This document shows, in pieces, positions 38,663-47,983 of a stretch of DNA of 64,000 nucleotides. The translations under genes were made by a program, and so were the position numbers. The DNA is from CALMNV01 sp035688975 (GTDB taxonomy: Bacteria > Actinomycetota > Actinomycetes > Actinomycetales > Dermatophilaceae). Under the pieces are notes generated by a model. That model searched no databases. It was not told the origin of the DNA and saw only the letters and a list, made by a program, of their open reading frames with translations. The stretch covers positions 10,865-74,864 of the forward strand of contig NZ_DASSMH010000076.1 in assembly GCF_035688975.1 (NCBI RefSeq), read 5' to 3'. The first letter of the stretch is position 1. Every line of letters starts with the position of its first letter.

Positions 38663-39232
38663 ATGAGCATGACCGAGCGACCTGAAGTGTCCGACTCCTC
38701 CGACCGCGACGGGGTCCCGACCCGCGCCTCGACCGGCTCGTCGCGAGCGACGACGGAGCCGGTCGAGCGCCGAGGCGTGCTTCGCGCGGCCGGTGCCACC
38801 GGCTTGCTCGTCCTGGGCGGCTCCTCCCTGGCGGCCTGCGGCGGCAGCTCCTCGCCCGGCACCACGGCCCCGGCCGCGTCGGCGAGCTCGACGCCGGCCG
38901 GTGCCGGTTCGAGTGCGGAGACGACGAGCAGCGGCGCGGGCGGCGCCGGGGGCGGCATACCGGCCGCGTCGGTCCCCGTCGGCGGCGGCGCGGTCTTCAC
39001 GGACCAGAAGGTCGTGGTGACCCAGCCCGTCGCCGGCACCTTCAAGGCGTTCGACACCACGTGCCCGCACAAGGGGTGCGCCGTCGCGACCGTGACGGAC
39101 AAGCAGATCCACTGCCCCTGTCACGGCAGCGCCTTCGACATCGCCACCGGCGCCCGGGTGGCCGGACCCGCCCCCAAGGGGCTCACGGCCAAGTCGGTGA
39201 CCGTCTCGGGGGACCAGCTCACCGTCACCTGA
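38663..39232 (+). CDS. Rieske 2Fe-2S domain lipoprotein
   Basis: A 189-residue exported Rieske protein. ERRGVLRAAGATGLLVLGGS is a twin-arginine-like signal, and SLAAC is a lipobox near residue 59, so the folded iron-sulfur protein is probably exported by Tat and lipid-anchored. A Ser/Ala/Gly linker of about 40 residues follows, then a small Rieske domain with the cluster ligands in CPHKGC and CPCHGS. It lacks other domains, so it is a single-electron carrier with unknown partner. It follows uvrA by 9 bp and may be cotranscribed. A 7-bp hairpin (GCGGGAG 39237-39243 with CTCCCGC 39254-39260) lies just after its stop. Confidence 0.9.
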   Translation: MSMTERPEVSDSSDRDGVPTRASTGSSRATTEPVERRGVLRAAGATGLLVLGGSSLAACGGSSSPGTTAPAASASSTPAGAGSSAETTSSGAGGAGGGIPAASVPVGGGAVFTDQKVVVTQPVAGTFKAFDTTCPHKGCAVATVTDKQIHCPCHGSAFDIATGARVAGPAPKGLTAKSVTVSGDQLTVT

Positions 39233-39261
39233 GGGGGCGGGAGCCGGCCCCACCTCCCGCA

Positions 39262-39267
39262 TAGGGT
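39262..39267 (+). promoter_or_regulatory. -10 box of the uvrC operon, leaderless type
   Basis: TAGGGT ends 6 nt (all G) before the GTG start of uvrC, directly after the hairpin that follows the Rieske gene. Confidence 0.45.
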
Positions 39268-39273
39268 GGGGGG

Positions 39274-41271
39274 GTGGCCGACCCGACGACCTATCGCCCC
39301 AAGCCGGGGGAGATCCCGACCGACCCGGGTGTCTACCGCTTCCGCGATGCGCACGGTCGGGTCGTCTACGTCGGCAAGGCAAAGTCGCTGCGTCCGCGGC
39401 TGTCGTCCTACTTCCAGGACTTGTCGGCTCTGCACCCGCGCACGGCCACCATGGTCACGACGGCCGCCTCGGTCGAGTGGACCGTCGTGCGCACCGAGGT
39501 CGAGGCGCTGCAGCTCGAGTACTCCTGGATCAAGGAGTTCGACCCGCGCTTCAACGTCAAGTACCGCGACGACAAGTCCTACCCCTACCTCGCGGTGACG
39601 ATGGGTGAGGAGGTGCCGCGGGCGCAGGTCATGCGCGGCGCCAAGCGCAAGGGGACCCGGTACTTCGGGCCCTACGGTCACGCTTGGGCGATCCGCGAGA
39701 CCCTCGACCTGCTCCTGCGGGTCTTCCCGGTCCGCACCTGCTCGTCGGGCGTCTACCGCCGGGCCGCGGCGAGCGGGCGGCCGTGCCTGCTCGGCTATAT
39801 CGACAAGTGCAGCGCCCCCTGCGTCGGCCGCGTCTCGGTCGACCAGCACCGCGCCATCGCCGAGGACTTCTGCGAGTTCATGGCCGGCAACACCAGCCGG
39901 TTCGTGCGCCGTCTGGAGCAGCGCATGCAGGAGGCGGCTGCGCAGCTCGACTTCGAGCAGGCGGCCCGCCTGAGGGACGACATCGGGGCCCTGACCAAGG
40001 CGCTCGAGAAACAGACGGTCGTCCTCGGTGACGCGACCGACGCCGACATCTTCGGCCTCGCCGACGACGACCTCGAGGCCGCCGTGCAGGTCTTCCACGT
40101 CCGCGGCGGCCGGATTCGCGGCCAGCGCGGGTGGGTCGTGGAGAAGGAGAGCGAGGACGTGCCGACCCTGGTCGAGCACCTCCTCCAGCAGGTCTACGGC
40201 GAGGCCGCGGCCGATGCAGTCCCGCGCGAGGTCCTCGTGCCGACCCCGCCCGCGGACCCCGAGGCGGTCACGCAGTGGCTGTCGTCGGTGCGCGGGTCGG
40301 CCGTCGACGTCCGGGTGCCCCAGCGCGGCGACAAGCGCACCCTCATGGAGACCGTCCGGCGCAACGCGGAGCAGTCCCTCGCCCGGCACAAGGTCGCCCG
40401 GGCGGGCGACCTGACCCTGCGCAGCCAGGCGCTGCAGGAGCTGCAGGACCTGCTCGAGCTGGACGAGGCGCCGCTGCGCATCGAGTGCTACGACGTGAGC
40501 CACGTGCAGGGCACGAACGTCGTGGCAAGCATGGTGGTCTTCGAGGACGGCCTGGCGCGCAAGAGCGAGTATCGCCGGTTCATCGTCCGGGGTGCGAGGC
40601 CCGACGACGGCGCCGGCGGGCCCGGGACCGTGGACGACACCGCGGCCATGCGGGAGGTCCTGTCCCGCCGCTTCCGCCGCTACCTCGACGACGCGGAGAG
40701 CGCCGGCGACCTCGGCCTCGCACCTGCGGACGACTCCGACGGCAGCGGACCACTCGATCCGGGGACCGGGCGGCCGCGCCGCTTCGCCTACCCCCCGAGC
40801 CTCGTCGTCGTCGACGGCGGCCTGCCCCAGGTCAACGCGGCGCAGGCGGTCCTGGACGAGCTCGGCATCAAGGAGGTAGCCCTCGTCGGGCTCGCCAAGC
40901 GACTGGAGGAGGTGTGGCTGCCCGGGATCGCGCACCCGCTCATCCTGCCGCGCACGAGCGAGGGGCTCTACCTGCTGCAGCGGCTGCGGGACGAGGCGCA
41001 CCGCTTCGCCATCACCTTCCACCGGCAGCGCCGGTCCAAGGCGATGACCGTGTCGGCGCTCGACGGCATACCAGGGCTTGGCACGAGCCGGCAGAAGGCG
41101 CTGCTCAAGCACTTCGGTTCCGTGAAACGGCTGCGCCAGGCGAGCGCTGAGGACATCATGACCGTTTCGGGCATCGGCCCGGCACTCGCCGGGGCGATCG
41201 TCAGCCACCTCGCGCAGGGCGCACCCGCCGCGCCGGCCGTGAACCTCACGACGGGAGAAGTACTCGAATGA
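39274..41271 (+). CDS. uvrC: Excinuclease ABC subunit C
   Basis: A 665-residue dual-incision nuclease. The N-terminal GIY-YIG domain is seen as DPGVYRFRDAHGRVVYVGKA, making the 3' cut. A UVR domain (FEQAARLRDDIGALTKALEK) near residue 225 binds UvrB. The RNase H-like endonuclease domain for the 5' cut includes IECYDVSHVQGTNVVASMVV and PSLVVVDGGLPQVNAAQ. The C-terminal helix-hairpin-helix pair is IPGLGTSRQKALLKHFGSVK and VSGIGPALAGAI. Its stop overlaps the rapZ ATG by 4 bp, heading the conserved actinobacterial order uvrC-rapZ-yvcK-whiA. Confidence 0.98.
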   Translation: MADPTTYRPKPGEIPTDPGVYRFRDAHGRVVYVGKAKSLRPRLSSYFQDLSALHPRTATMVTTAASVEWTVVRTEVEALQLEYSWIKEFDPRFNVKYRDDKSYPYLAVTMGEEVPRAQVMRGAKRKGTRYFGPYGHAWAIRETLDLLLRVFPVRTCSSGVYRRAAASGRPCLLGYIDKCSAPCVGRVSVDQHRAIAEDFCEFMAGNTSRFVRRLEQRMQEAAAQLDFEQAARLRDDIGALTKALEKQTVVLGDATDADIFGLADDDLEAAVQVFHVRGGRIRGQRGWVVEKESEDVPTLVEHLLQQVYGEAAADAVPREVLVPTPPADPEAVTQWLSSVRGSAVDVRVPQRGDKRTLMETVRRNAEQSLARHKVARAGDLTLRSQALQELQDLLELDEAPLRIECYDVSHVQGTNVVASMVVFEDGLARKSEYRRFIVRGARPDDGAGGPGTVDDTAAMREVLSRRFRRYLDDAESAGDLGLAPADDSDGSGPLDPGTGRPRRFAYPPSLVVVDGGLPQVNAAQAVLDELGIKEVALVGLAKRLEEVWLPGIAHPLILPRTSEGLYLLQRLRDEAHRFAITFHRQRRSKAMTVSALDGIPGLGTSRQKALLKHFGSVKRLRQASAEDIMTVSGIGPALAGAIVSHLAQGAPAAPAVNLTTGEVLE

Positions 41272-42182
41272 CCAGCCAGACCAAGGACCGGGCCAACCAT
41301 CGGCTGTCCGACGCGCCCATGGTCATCGTCACGGGCATGAGCGGCGCCGGGCGCTCGACCACCGCCAACGTCCTCGAGGACCTCGGCTGGCTCGTTGTCG
41401 ACAACCTGCCTCCCCAGATGCTCGCGCACCTGGCCGCGATGCGCGACGAGAGCCTGGCCCGCCACCCGGAGGCCCCGCACCGGCAGGTCGCCGTGGTCGT
41501 CGACGTGCGGTCACGGGAGTGGTTCGGGCACCTGCACGGTGCCATCGAGGCGATGCGCGACCGGGGGCAGCGGCCCAGCCTGGTGTTCCTCGACGCGACG
41601 GACGAGACCCTCGTGCGGCGGTTCGAGAGCGTCCGGCGCCCCCACCCGCTCCAGGGCGAGGGACGCCTCCTCGACGGCATCCAACGGGAACGGGACATGC
41701 TCGTCGAGCTGCGGTCGAGCGCCGACGTCGTCATCGACAGCTCCGGGCTCAACGTGCACCAGCTGTCGGCCAAGGTCACCTCGCTCTTCTCCGGGGACCA
41801 GCAGGCGCAGCTCCGGCTCGCGGTCATGTCGTTCGGGTTCAAGTACGGCCTGCCGCTCGACGCGGACATCGTCTTCGACCTGCGCTTCCTGCCCAACCCC
41901 TACTGGGTCCCCGAGCTGCGGCCCCTGACCGGCCGCGACGACGCCGTCGCCGACTACGTCTTGAGCCAGCTCGGCGCGGAGGAGTTCCTCGACCGCGCAG
42001 CCGGGCTCCTCGAGACGATGGTGGCCGGCTATGTCCGCGAGGGCCGGCGCTACGTCACGGTCGCCCTGGGCTGCACGGGCGGCAAGCACCGCTCCGTGTC
42101 CATGGCGGAGGCGCTGAGCCACCGGGTGGGGGGCGGCCGCGTCGCCACCTTCGTCGTCCACCGCGACCTGGGCCGGGAGTGA
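41268..42182 (+). CDS. rapZ: RapZ/YvcJ family nucleotide-binding protein
   Basis: A 304-residue P-loop protein of the RapZ (YvcJ) family. The N-terminal Walker A is GMSGAGRSTTANVLEDLG, with R where most P-loops have K, as in other actinobacterial members. The C-terminal domain carries the family hallmark FGFKYGLPLDADIVFDLRFL and GCTGGKHRSVSMAEAL. In Escherichia coli RapZ guides RNase E to the GlmZ sRNA; in Gram-positives the role is less clear. The gene overlaps uvrC by 4 bp and precedes yvcK by 4 bp, a conserved set linked to cell-envelope precursor control. Confidence 0.95.
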   Translation: MTSQTKDRANHRLSDAPMVIVTGMSGAGRSTTANVLEDLGWLVVDNLPPQMLAHLAAMRDESLARHPEAPHRQVAVVVDVRSREWFGHLHGAIEAMRDRGQRPSLVFLDATDETLVRRFESVRRPHPLQGEGRLLDGIQRERDMLVELRSSADVVIDSSGLNVHQLSAKVTSLFSGDQQAQLRLAVMSFGFKYGLPLDADIVFDLRFLPNPYWVPELRPLTGRDDAVADYVLSQLGAEEFLDRAAGLLETMVAGYVREGRRYVTVALGCTGGKHRSVSMAEALSHRVGGGRVATFVVHRDLGRE

Positions 42183-42186
42183 GCCG

Positions 42187-43149
42187 GTGAGTCCCCACGG
42201 CCTGGCCCCCGCCGCGCAGCGGCGCGTCGTCGCGCTCGGCGGGGGCCACGGGCTCTCCGCGGCGTTGGCCGCCCTCCGACTGCTGACCGACCACGTGACC
42301 GCGATCGTGACGGTCGCCGACGACGGTGGGTCGAGCGGACGACTCCGCGAGGAGCTGGGGGTGCTTCCGCCGGGAGACCTGCGGATGGCCCTCGCCGCCC
42401 TGTGCGACGACACGGAGTGGGGTCACACGTGGCGGGACGTCCTGCAGCACCGCTTCAGCGGGGCGGGCGAGCTGCGCGGCCACGCCCTCGGCAACCTCAT
42501 GATCGTCTCGATCTGGGAGCTGCTCGGAAACACCGTCGGTGGCCTCGACCTCGTCGGCCGGCTGCTGGGCGCCCGCGGACGGGTGCTGCCCATGGCCGGG
42601 GAGCCGCTCGACATCGTCGCGGAGATCGTCGGCCACGACCCCGAGCGGCCGACCGAGACGGCCCTCGTGCACGGCCAGCACCGGGTGGCCTCCTCACCGG
42701 GGCGGGTGTCCTCGATCGGCATTCTGCCGACGTGCCCCAAGCCCTGCCCGGAGGCGGTCAGCGCGGTCTGGGACGCCGACTGGGTCGTCCTCGGCCCCGG
42801 GTCGTGGTTCACGTCCGTCATGCCGCACCTGCTCGTCCCGGAGCTCGCGGACGCCCTGGTGGCCACCCCGGCGAAGCGGCTGCTCAACCTCAACCTCGAG
42901 GTGCACAAGGGTGAGACCCGCGACTTTCGCGCCGAGGACCACCTGACGTCCTTGGCGGCCACCGCCCCCGGCCTGCGGCTCGACGTCGTGCTCGCCGATC
43001 CCACCGTCGTCGTCGACGAGCCGTCGGTGCGGTCCGTGGCCGCGGGGCTGGGCGCCGAGCTCGTCGTGGCACCGGTCGCCCTGCCAGACCAGCCGGGCGT
43101 GCACGACCCACTGCGGCTGGCGGCCGCCTTCCGCGACGTCATCGGCTGA
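42187..43149 (+). CDS. yvcK: YvcK/CofD-like gluconeogenesis factor
   Basis: A 320-residue member of the CofD/YvcK family. The nucleotide-binding N-terminus is VALGGGHGLSAALAALRLL, followed by VTVADDGGSSGRLREELGVLPPGDLRMAL, given here as two neighbouring motifs VTVADDGGSSGRLR and PPGDLRMALAAL. A third block is GHALGNLMIVSIWE. YvcK binds UDP-sugars and supports growth on gluconeogenic carbon and proper cell-wall synthesis in Bacillus and mycobacteria (CuvA). It starts 4 bp after rapZ. whiA follows, separated by a GATCAACTGGCG repeat element. Confidence 0.94.
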   Translation: MSPHGLAPAAQRRVVALGGGHGLSAALAALRLLTDHVTAIVTVADDGGSSGRLREELGVLPPGDLRMALAALCDDTEWGHTWRDVLQHRFSGAGELRGHALGNLMIVSIWELLGNTVGGLDLVGRLLGARGRVLPMAGEPLDIVAEIVGHDPERPTETALVHGQHRVASSPGRVSSIGILPTCPKPCPEAVSAVWDADWVVLGPGSWFTSVMPHLLVPELADALVATPAKRLLNLNLEVHKGETRDFRAEDHLTSLAATAPGLRLDVVLADPTVVVDEPSVRSVAAGLGAELVVAPVALPDQPGVHDPLRLAAAFRDVIG

Positions 43150-43186
43150 CCCGTCCGAGCCCCGGCACGGGCGCCCTCGCCCTGAA

Positions 43187-43318
43187 CCGGCAGATCGACT
43201 GGCAGATCAACTGGCGTGATCAGCTGGCGGATCAACTGGCGGATCAACTGGCGGATCAACTGGCGGGCGGTGTCGCCAGGGCAGCACTGACCGCCAGGTG
43301 ATGTGCCAGTTGATCGAC
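43187..43318. repeat. 12-bp GATCAACTGGCG inverted-array element (element C)
   Basis: Six direct 12-13 bp units (GATCAACTGGCG and close variants) start at 43193, 43205, 43218, 43230, 43242 and 43254. A spacer of 26 bp follows, then two inverted units (CGCCAGGTGATG at 43292 and TGCCAGTTGATC at 43304). The spacer, read on the minus strand as GGTCAGTGCTGCCCTGGCGAC, is nearly the same as the centre of the tandem element at 59614-59920, so this is one family in the opposite orientation. It lies between yvcK and whiA, ending 100 bp before the whiA start. Confidence 0.88.
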
Positions 43319-43406
43319 TCCGGCCGGCCGTATGCCGCAGAGGCGACCGGAACCACGGGCTGCCTGGTGTCCGCAACCAGCGCCGAGCCCCGGTGACCCC
43401 GGGTGG

Positions 43407-43412
43407 CAGGAT
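43407..43412 (+). promoter_or_regulatory. Possible -10 box of whiA, leaderless type
   Basis: CAGGAT ends 6 nt before the ATG at 43419. It agrees only in part with TANNNT, but the spacing equals that of the other leaderless genes in this window. Confidence 0.3.
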
Positions 43413-43418
43413 GTCGCC

Positions 43419-44399
43419 ATGGCCATGACCGCGAAGGTGAAGGACGAGCTCTCACGGCTGGAGATCACCAAGCCCTGCTGTCGGAAGGCAGAGGTTGCGG
43501 CCCTGCTCCGCTTCGCTGGCGGCCTGCACATCATCGGGGGACAGATCGTCGTCGAGGCGGAGCTCAACACCGCGAGCGCCGCCCGGCGCCTGCGCCGCAA
43601 CGTCGCCGAGGTCTACGGGCACCGCAGCGACCTGCTCGTCCTCGCAGCCGGTGGCCTGCGTCGGGGCTCGCGCTACGTCGTGCGAGTCGTCGAGGACGGC
43701 GCCACGCTGGCACGGCAGAGCGGGCTCATCGACGCCCGCGGCCGTCCGGTGCGGGGGCTGCCGCCCAAGGTCGTGAGCGCGTCCACGTGTGACTCGGAGG
43801 CGGCGTGGAGAGGCGCCTTCCTCGCCCACGGCTCTCTCACCGAGCCCGGGAGGTCCTCGGCGCTGGAGGTGACGTGCCCCGGCCCGGAGGCGGCCCTCGC
43901 CCTCGTCGGTGCGGGGCGCCGCCTGGGCATCGCCGCCAAGGCCCGCGAGGTGCGCGGGGTGGACCGGGTCGTCATCCGCGACGGCGACGCCATCGGGGCG
44001 ATGCTGACCAGGCTCGGTGCGCACGACGCCGTGCTGGCCTGGGAGGAGCGGCGGATGCGCCGCGAGGTGCGCGCCACGGCCAACCGGCTGGCCAACTTCG
44101 ACGATGCCAACCTGCGCCGCTCCGCGCGCGCGGCCGTGGCCGCCGGCGCGCGGGTGCAGCGCGCCATGGACATCCTCGGCGACGACATCCCGGATCACCT
44201 GCGCGAGGCCGGCGTGCTGCGGCTGGAGCACAAGCAGGCCAGCCTCGAGGAGCTGGGCCAGCTGGCGCAGCCCCCGATGACCAAGGACGCGGTGGCCGGG
44301 CGCATCCGCCGCCTGCTGGCGATGGCGGACAAGCGCGCCGAGGACCTCGGGGTGCCCGCCACCGACGCCGGGCTGACCCCGGACATGCTCGAAGGCTGA
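43419..44399 (+). CDS. whiA: Sporulation/cell-division regulator WhiA
   Basis: A 326-residue WhiA protein: an N-terminal domain related to LAGLIDADG homing endonucleases without nuclease function (CCRKAEVAALLRFAGGLHII, GAFLAHGSLTEPGRSSALEV), and a C-terminal helix-turn-helix domain (LEELGQLAQPPMTKDAVAGR followed by IRRLLAMAD). In Streptomyces WhiA works with WhiB to activate division genes; in non-sporulating species it affects division and metabolism. Homologues begin MAMTAKVKDELSRL, which fixes the ATG at 43419 (43425 is possible). It has repeat arrays of two different families on its two sides. Confidence 0.96.
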   Translation: MAMTAKVKDELSRLEITKPCCRKAEVAALLRFAGGLHIIGGQIVVEAELNTASAARRLRRNVAEVYGHRSDLLVLAAGGLRRGSRYVVRVVEDGATLARQSGLIDARGRPVRGLPPKVVSASTCDSEAAWRGAFLAHGSLTEPGRSSALEVTCPGPEAALALVGAGRRLGIAAKAREVRGVDRVVIRDGDAIGAMLTRLGAHDAVLAWEERRMRREVRATANRLANFDDANLRRSARAAVAAGARVQRAMDILGDDIPDHLREAGVLRLEHKQASLEELGQLAQPPMTKDAVAGRIRRLLAMADKRAEDLGVPATDAGLTPDMLEG

Positions 44400-44414
44400 C
44401 TCCCCGCCCCCCGC

Positions 44415-44706
44415 GTCGAGTGGCCAGTTCTGTTCACCCCGCGAGGTCGAGTGGCCAGTTCTGTTCACCCCGCGAGCTCGAGTGGCCAGTTTCCTTCACA
44501 TCCATGGCACGGGACCCGGGACGCCCAGAACCGGACCCGGAATGCCCCTCACTACGGGGCCCCGAAGAGCACTGAGTCGCTCGGCTGCGTGCGGAAGTGG
44601 CCACTCGAGGAGGGGGCGGCGTGCGGAGGTGGCCACTGGAGGAGGGGTGGGTGTGCGGAAGTGGCCACTCGAGGAGGGGGCGGCGTGCGGAAGTGGCCAC
44701 TCGACG
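44415..44706. repeat. Inverted array of AGTGGCCACT-type repeats (array B)
   Basis: This occupies most of the 460-bp gap between whiA and gap. Three direct 31-bp units of GTCGAGTGGCCAGTTCTGTT plus CACCCCGCGAG have cores AGTGGCCAGT at 44419, 44450 and 44481. A spacer of about 105 bp follows, then four inverted copies GCGGAAGTGGCCACTCGAGG with cores at 44596, 44629, 44660 and 44692, spaced 31-33 bp. The order (direct block, then inverted block) is that of array A at 11226-11500. The direct block has an imperfect core (AGT instead of ACT at its end). The rest of the gap, 44707-44859, holds the gap promoter region. No gene is supported. Confidence 0.9.
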
Positions 44707-44767
44707 TTGGGGGGTGAGCGGGCTGCCACGCCCTGAGATGCGGCGCGTGCCCCGCAGAGCCACCGAC

Positions 44768-44773
44768 TAGGGT
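44768..44773 (+). promoter_or_regulatory. -10 box of the gap-pgk-tpiA operon
   Basis: TAGGGT lies 86 bp before the gap GTG. Transcription would begin near 44780, giving a leader of about 80 nt with GAGAGG as ribosome site before the start codon. No clear -35 element. Confidence 0.4.
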
Positions 44774-44859
44774 GACGAGAGGGGAGCCCGACCGGGCCCC
44801 CGCAGCCCGCATTGATTTGTCCCGTTCGAGAGTATTTCCGTTTCGAGAGGCTCAGCACA

Positions 44860-45864
<1,005 letters not shown>

Positions 45865-45871
45865 GGCGCCG

Positions 45872-47080
45872 GTGAAGACGATCGGCGACCTCGGGGACCT
45901 CCGCGGCAAGCGCGTCCTCGTCAGGTCGGACCTCAACGTCCCGCTTGACGGCAGCACGATCACCGACGACGGACGTATCCGGGCGTCTCTCCCGACGATC
46001 CAGATGCTCACCCAGATGGGTGCCCGGGTCGTCGTGTGTGCCCACCTCGGCCGCCCCAAGGGCGCGCCGGACCCGGCATACTCGCTGGCCCCGGTGGCCC
46101 GGCGGCTCGGCGAGCTGCTCGGCGCCCCCGTCGCCTTCGCCGAGGACACCGTCGGGCCGCGGGCCCACGCCGCGGTGGACGCGCTCGGGGACGGCCGCGT
46201 CGTCGTCCTGGAGAACCTGCGCTTCAACCCCGGAGAGACCGGCAAGACAGCCGCTGATCGCGAGGAGTTCGCGCGCCAGCTCGCCTCTCTCGCAGACGTA
46301 TTCGTGTCGGACGGCTTCGGCGTGGTGCACCGCGAACAGGCCTCGGTCTACGACGTGGCAAAGTTGTTGCCCCACGCGGTCGGTGGGCTCGTCGAGGCGG
46401 AGATCAGCGTGCTGCGCCGGCTCACGCAGGAACCGCAGCGGCCGTATGCCGTCGTCCTCGGCGGCGCGAAGGTGTCGGACAAGCTCGGCGTCATCGGCAA
46501 CCTGCTCGGCACCGCGGACCGGCTGCTCATCGGCGGCGGGATGGTGTTCACCTTCCTCAAGGCCAAGGGCCTCGAGGTCGGCACGAGCCTGCTCGAGCAG
46601 GACCAGGTGGACGCGGTCAAGGGCTACCTCGACGAGGCGGCGGACAAGGGCGTCGAGATCGTCCTGCCCGTCGACATCGTCGTCGCGGACGCCTTCAGGG
46701 CGGACGCCGCCACGACGACTGTGCCGGTCGAGCAGATCCCGGCGGACCGGATGGGGCTCGACATCGGGCCCCGGTCGAGCGAGCTCTTCGCGGAGAAGCT
46801 CGCCGACTGCCGGACGGTCTTCTGGAACGGCCCGATGGGCGCGTTCGAGATGGAGCCGTATGCCGCCGGCACCAAGGCGCTCGCCCAGTCCCTCGCGGAC
46901 GTCTCGAAGGCGGGCGGCCTCACCGTCGTCGGCGGCGGCGACTCGGCGGCGGCCGTGCGCCAGCTCGGGTTCTCCGACGACCGCTTCGGCCACATCTCCA
47001 CGGGCGGCGGCGCGAGCCTCGAGTATCTCGAGGGCAAGGAGCTGCCCGGTCTCACCGTGCTCGAGGAGGACGACGCCTGA
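45872..47080 (+). CDS. pgk: Phosphoglycerate kinase
   Basis: A 402-residue kinase that makes ATP from 1,3-bisphosphoglycerate. The N-terminal substrate domain shows RVLVRSDLNVPLDG and the arginine-rich VVVCAHLGRPKG; the hinge and nucleotide domain shows GGAKVSDKLGVIGNLL, FWNGPMGAFEM and GGGDSAAAVRQLG. Length and motifs are normal. It starts with GTG 7 bp after gap, and its stop overlaps the tpiA ATG by one base (TGATG). Confidence 0.98.
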   Translation: MKTIGDLGDLRGKRVLVRSDLNVPLDGSTITDDGRIRASLPTIQMLTQMGARVVVCAHLGRPKGAPDPAYSLAPVARRLGELLGAPVAFAEDTVGPRAHAAVDALGDGRVVVLENLRFNPGETGKTAADREEFARQLASLADVFVSDGFGVVHREQASVYDVAKLLPHAVGGLVEAEISVLRRLTQEPQRPYAVVLGGAKVSDKLGVIGNLLGTADRLLIGGGMVFTFLKAKGLEVGTSLLEQDQVDAVKGYLDEAADKGVEIVLPVDIVVADAFRADAATTTVPVEQIPADRMGLDIGPRSSELFAEKLADCRTVFWNGPMGAFEMEPYAAGTKALAQSLADVSKAGGLTVVGGGDSAAAVRQLGFSDDRFGHISTGGGASLEYLEGKELPGLTVLEEDDA

Positions 47081-47904
47081 TGTCAGGAAACCCGGCGCAG
47101 GACAGCGCCCCGGCCGGCCGCGTGCCGCTCATGGCCGGCAACTGGAAGATGAACCTCGACCACCTGCAGGCCACGCACCTCGTGCAGAAGCTCGACTGGA
47201 CGCTGCGCGACGCCAAGCACGACTACGCGGCGGTCGAGGTGGCGGTGCTGCCGCCCTTCACCGACCTCCGGTCGGTGCAGACGCTCGTCGAGGGGGACAA
47301 GCTCGGGTTGCGCTACGGCGCGCAGGACCTGTCGCCCCATGCGTCGGGCGCCCACACGGGCGACATCTCCGGCGTGTTCCTCGCCAAGCTCGGCTGCACC
47401 TACGTCGTCGTGGGGCACAGCGAGCGGCGCGAGGGCCACGGCGAGACGGACGAGGTGGTCGCGGCGAAGGTGCGGGCGGCATACCAGCACGGCCTCGTCC
47501 CGATCCTCTGCTGCGGCGAGGACCTCGAGGTGCGCCGGGCGGGTGGCCAGGTCGAACATGTGGTGCGGCAGCTGCGCACCGCCCTCGACGGCCTGCCGGA
47601 GCAGCAGGTCGCCGTCATCGTCATCGCCTACGAGCCGATCTGGGCGATCGGGACGGGTGAGGTGGCGACGCCCGAGGACGCGCAGGAGGTGTGCTCCGCC
47701 ATCCGGGCGCTCCTGACGGAGCTGCACGGCCGCGAGGTCGCCGACGGGGTGCGCGTCCTCTACGGCGGCAGCGTCAAGTCGGGCAACGTCGCGGCGATCA
47801 TGGCGCAGGAGGACGTCGACGGGGCCCTCGTCGGCGGCGCGTCGATCGACCCCGCGGAGTTCGCCGCCATCTGCCGCTACCGGGAGCACGTGACCTCGGC
47901 CTGA
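47080..47904 (+). CDS. tpiA: Triosephosphate isomerase
   Basis: A 274-residue TIM barrel that interconverts DHAP and glyceraldehyde-3-phosphate. Motifs: LMAGNWKMNLDH (catalytic K), VVVGHSERREGHGE (catalytic H), AYEPIWAIGTGEVATPE (catalytic E and flexible loop 6) and LYGGSVKSGN (phosphate binding). A short N-terminal extension of about 15 residues precedes the conserved start. The ATG overlaps the pgk stop. After it comes secG with its own likely promoter. Confidence 0.98.
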   Translation: MSGNPAQDSAPAGRVPLMAGNWKMNLDHLQATHLVQKLDWTLRDAKHDYAAVEVAVLPPFTDLRSVQTLVEGDKLGLRYGAQDLSPHASGAHTGDISGVFLAKLGCTYVVVGHSERREGHGETDEVVAAKVRAAYQHGLVPILCCGEDLEVRRAGGQVEHVVRQLRTALDGLPEQQVAVIVIAYEPIWAIGTGEVATPEDAQEVCSAIRALLTELHGREVADGVRVLYGGSVKSGNVAAIMAQEDVDGALVGGASIDPAEFAAICRYREHVTSA

Positions 47905-47916
47905 CGGCCGTGCAGG

Positions 47917-47922
47917 TATCCT
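47917..47922 (+). promoter_or_regulatory. Possible -10 box of secG
   Basis: TATCCT lies just after tpiA and 62 bp before the secG GTG, leaving a leader of about 55 nt that contains a small GGGTCG/CGACCC hairpin and a GGAG ribosome site. Confidence 0.35.
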
Positions 47923-47983
47923 GTCGGGGTCGTCTGCGACCCGCGACGATCGACCCCGAGGTCCAACGAGACGGAGTTGCCCT

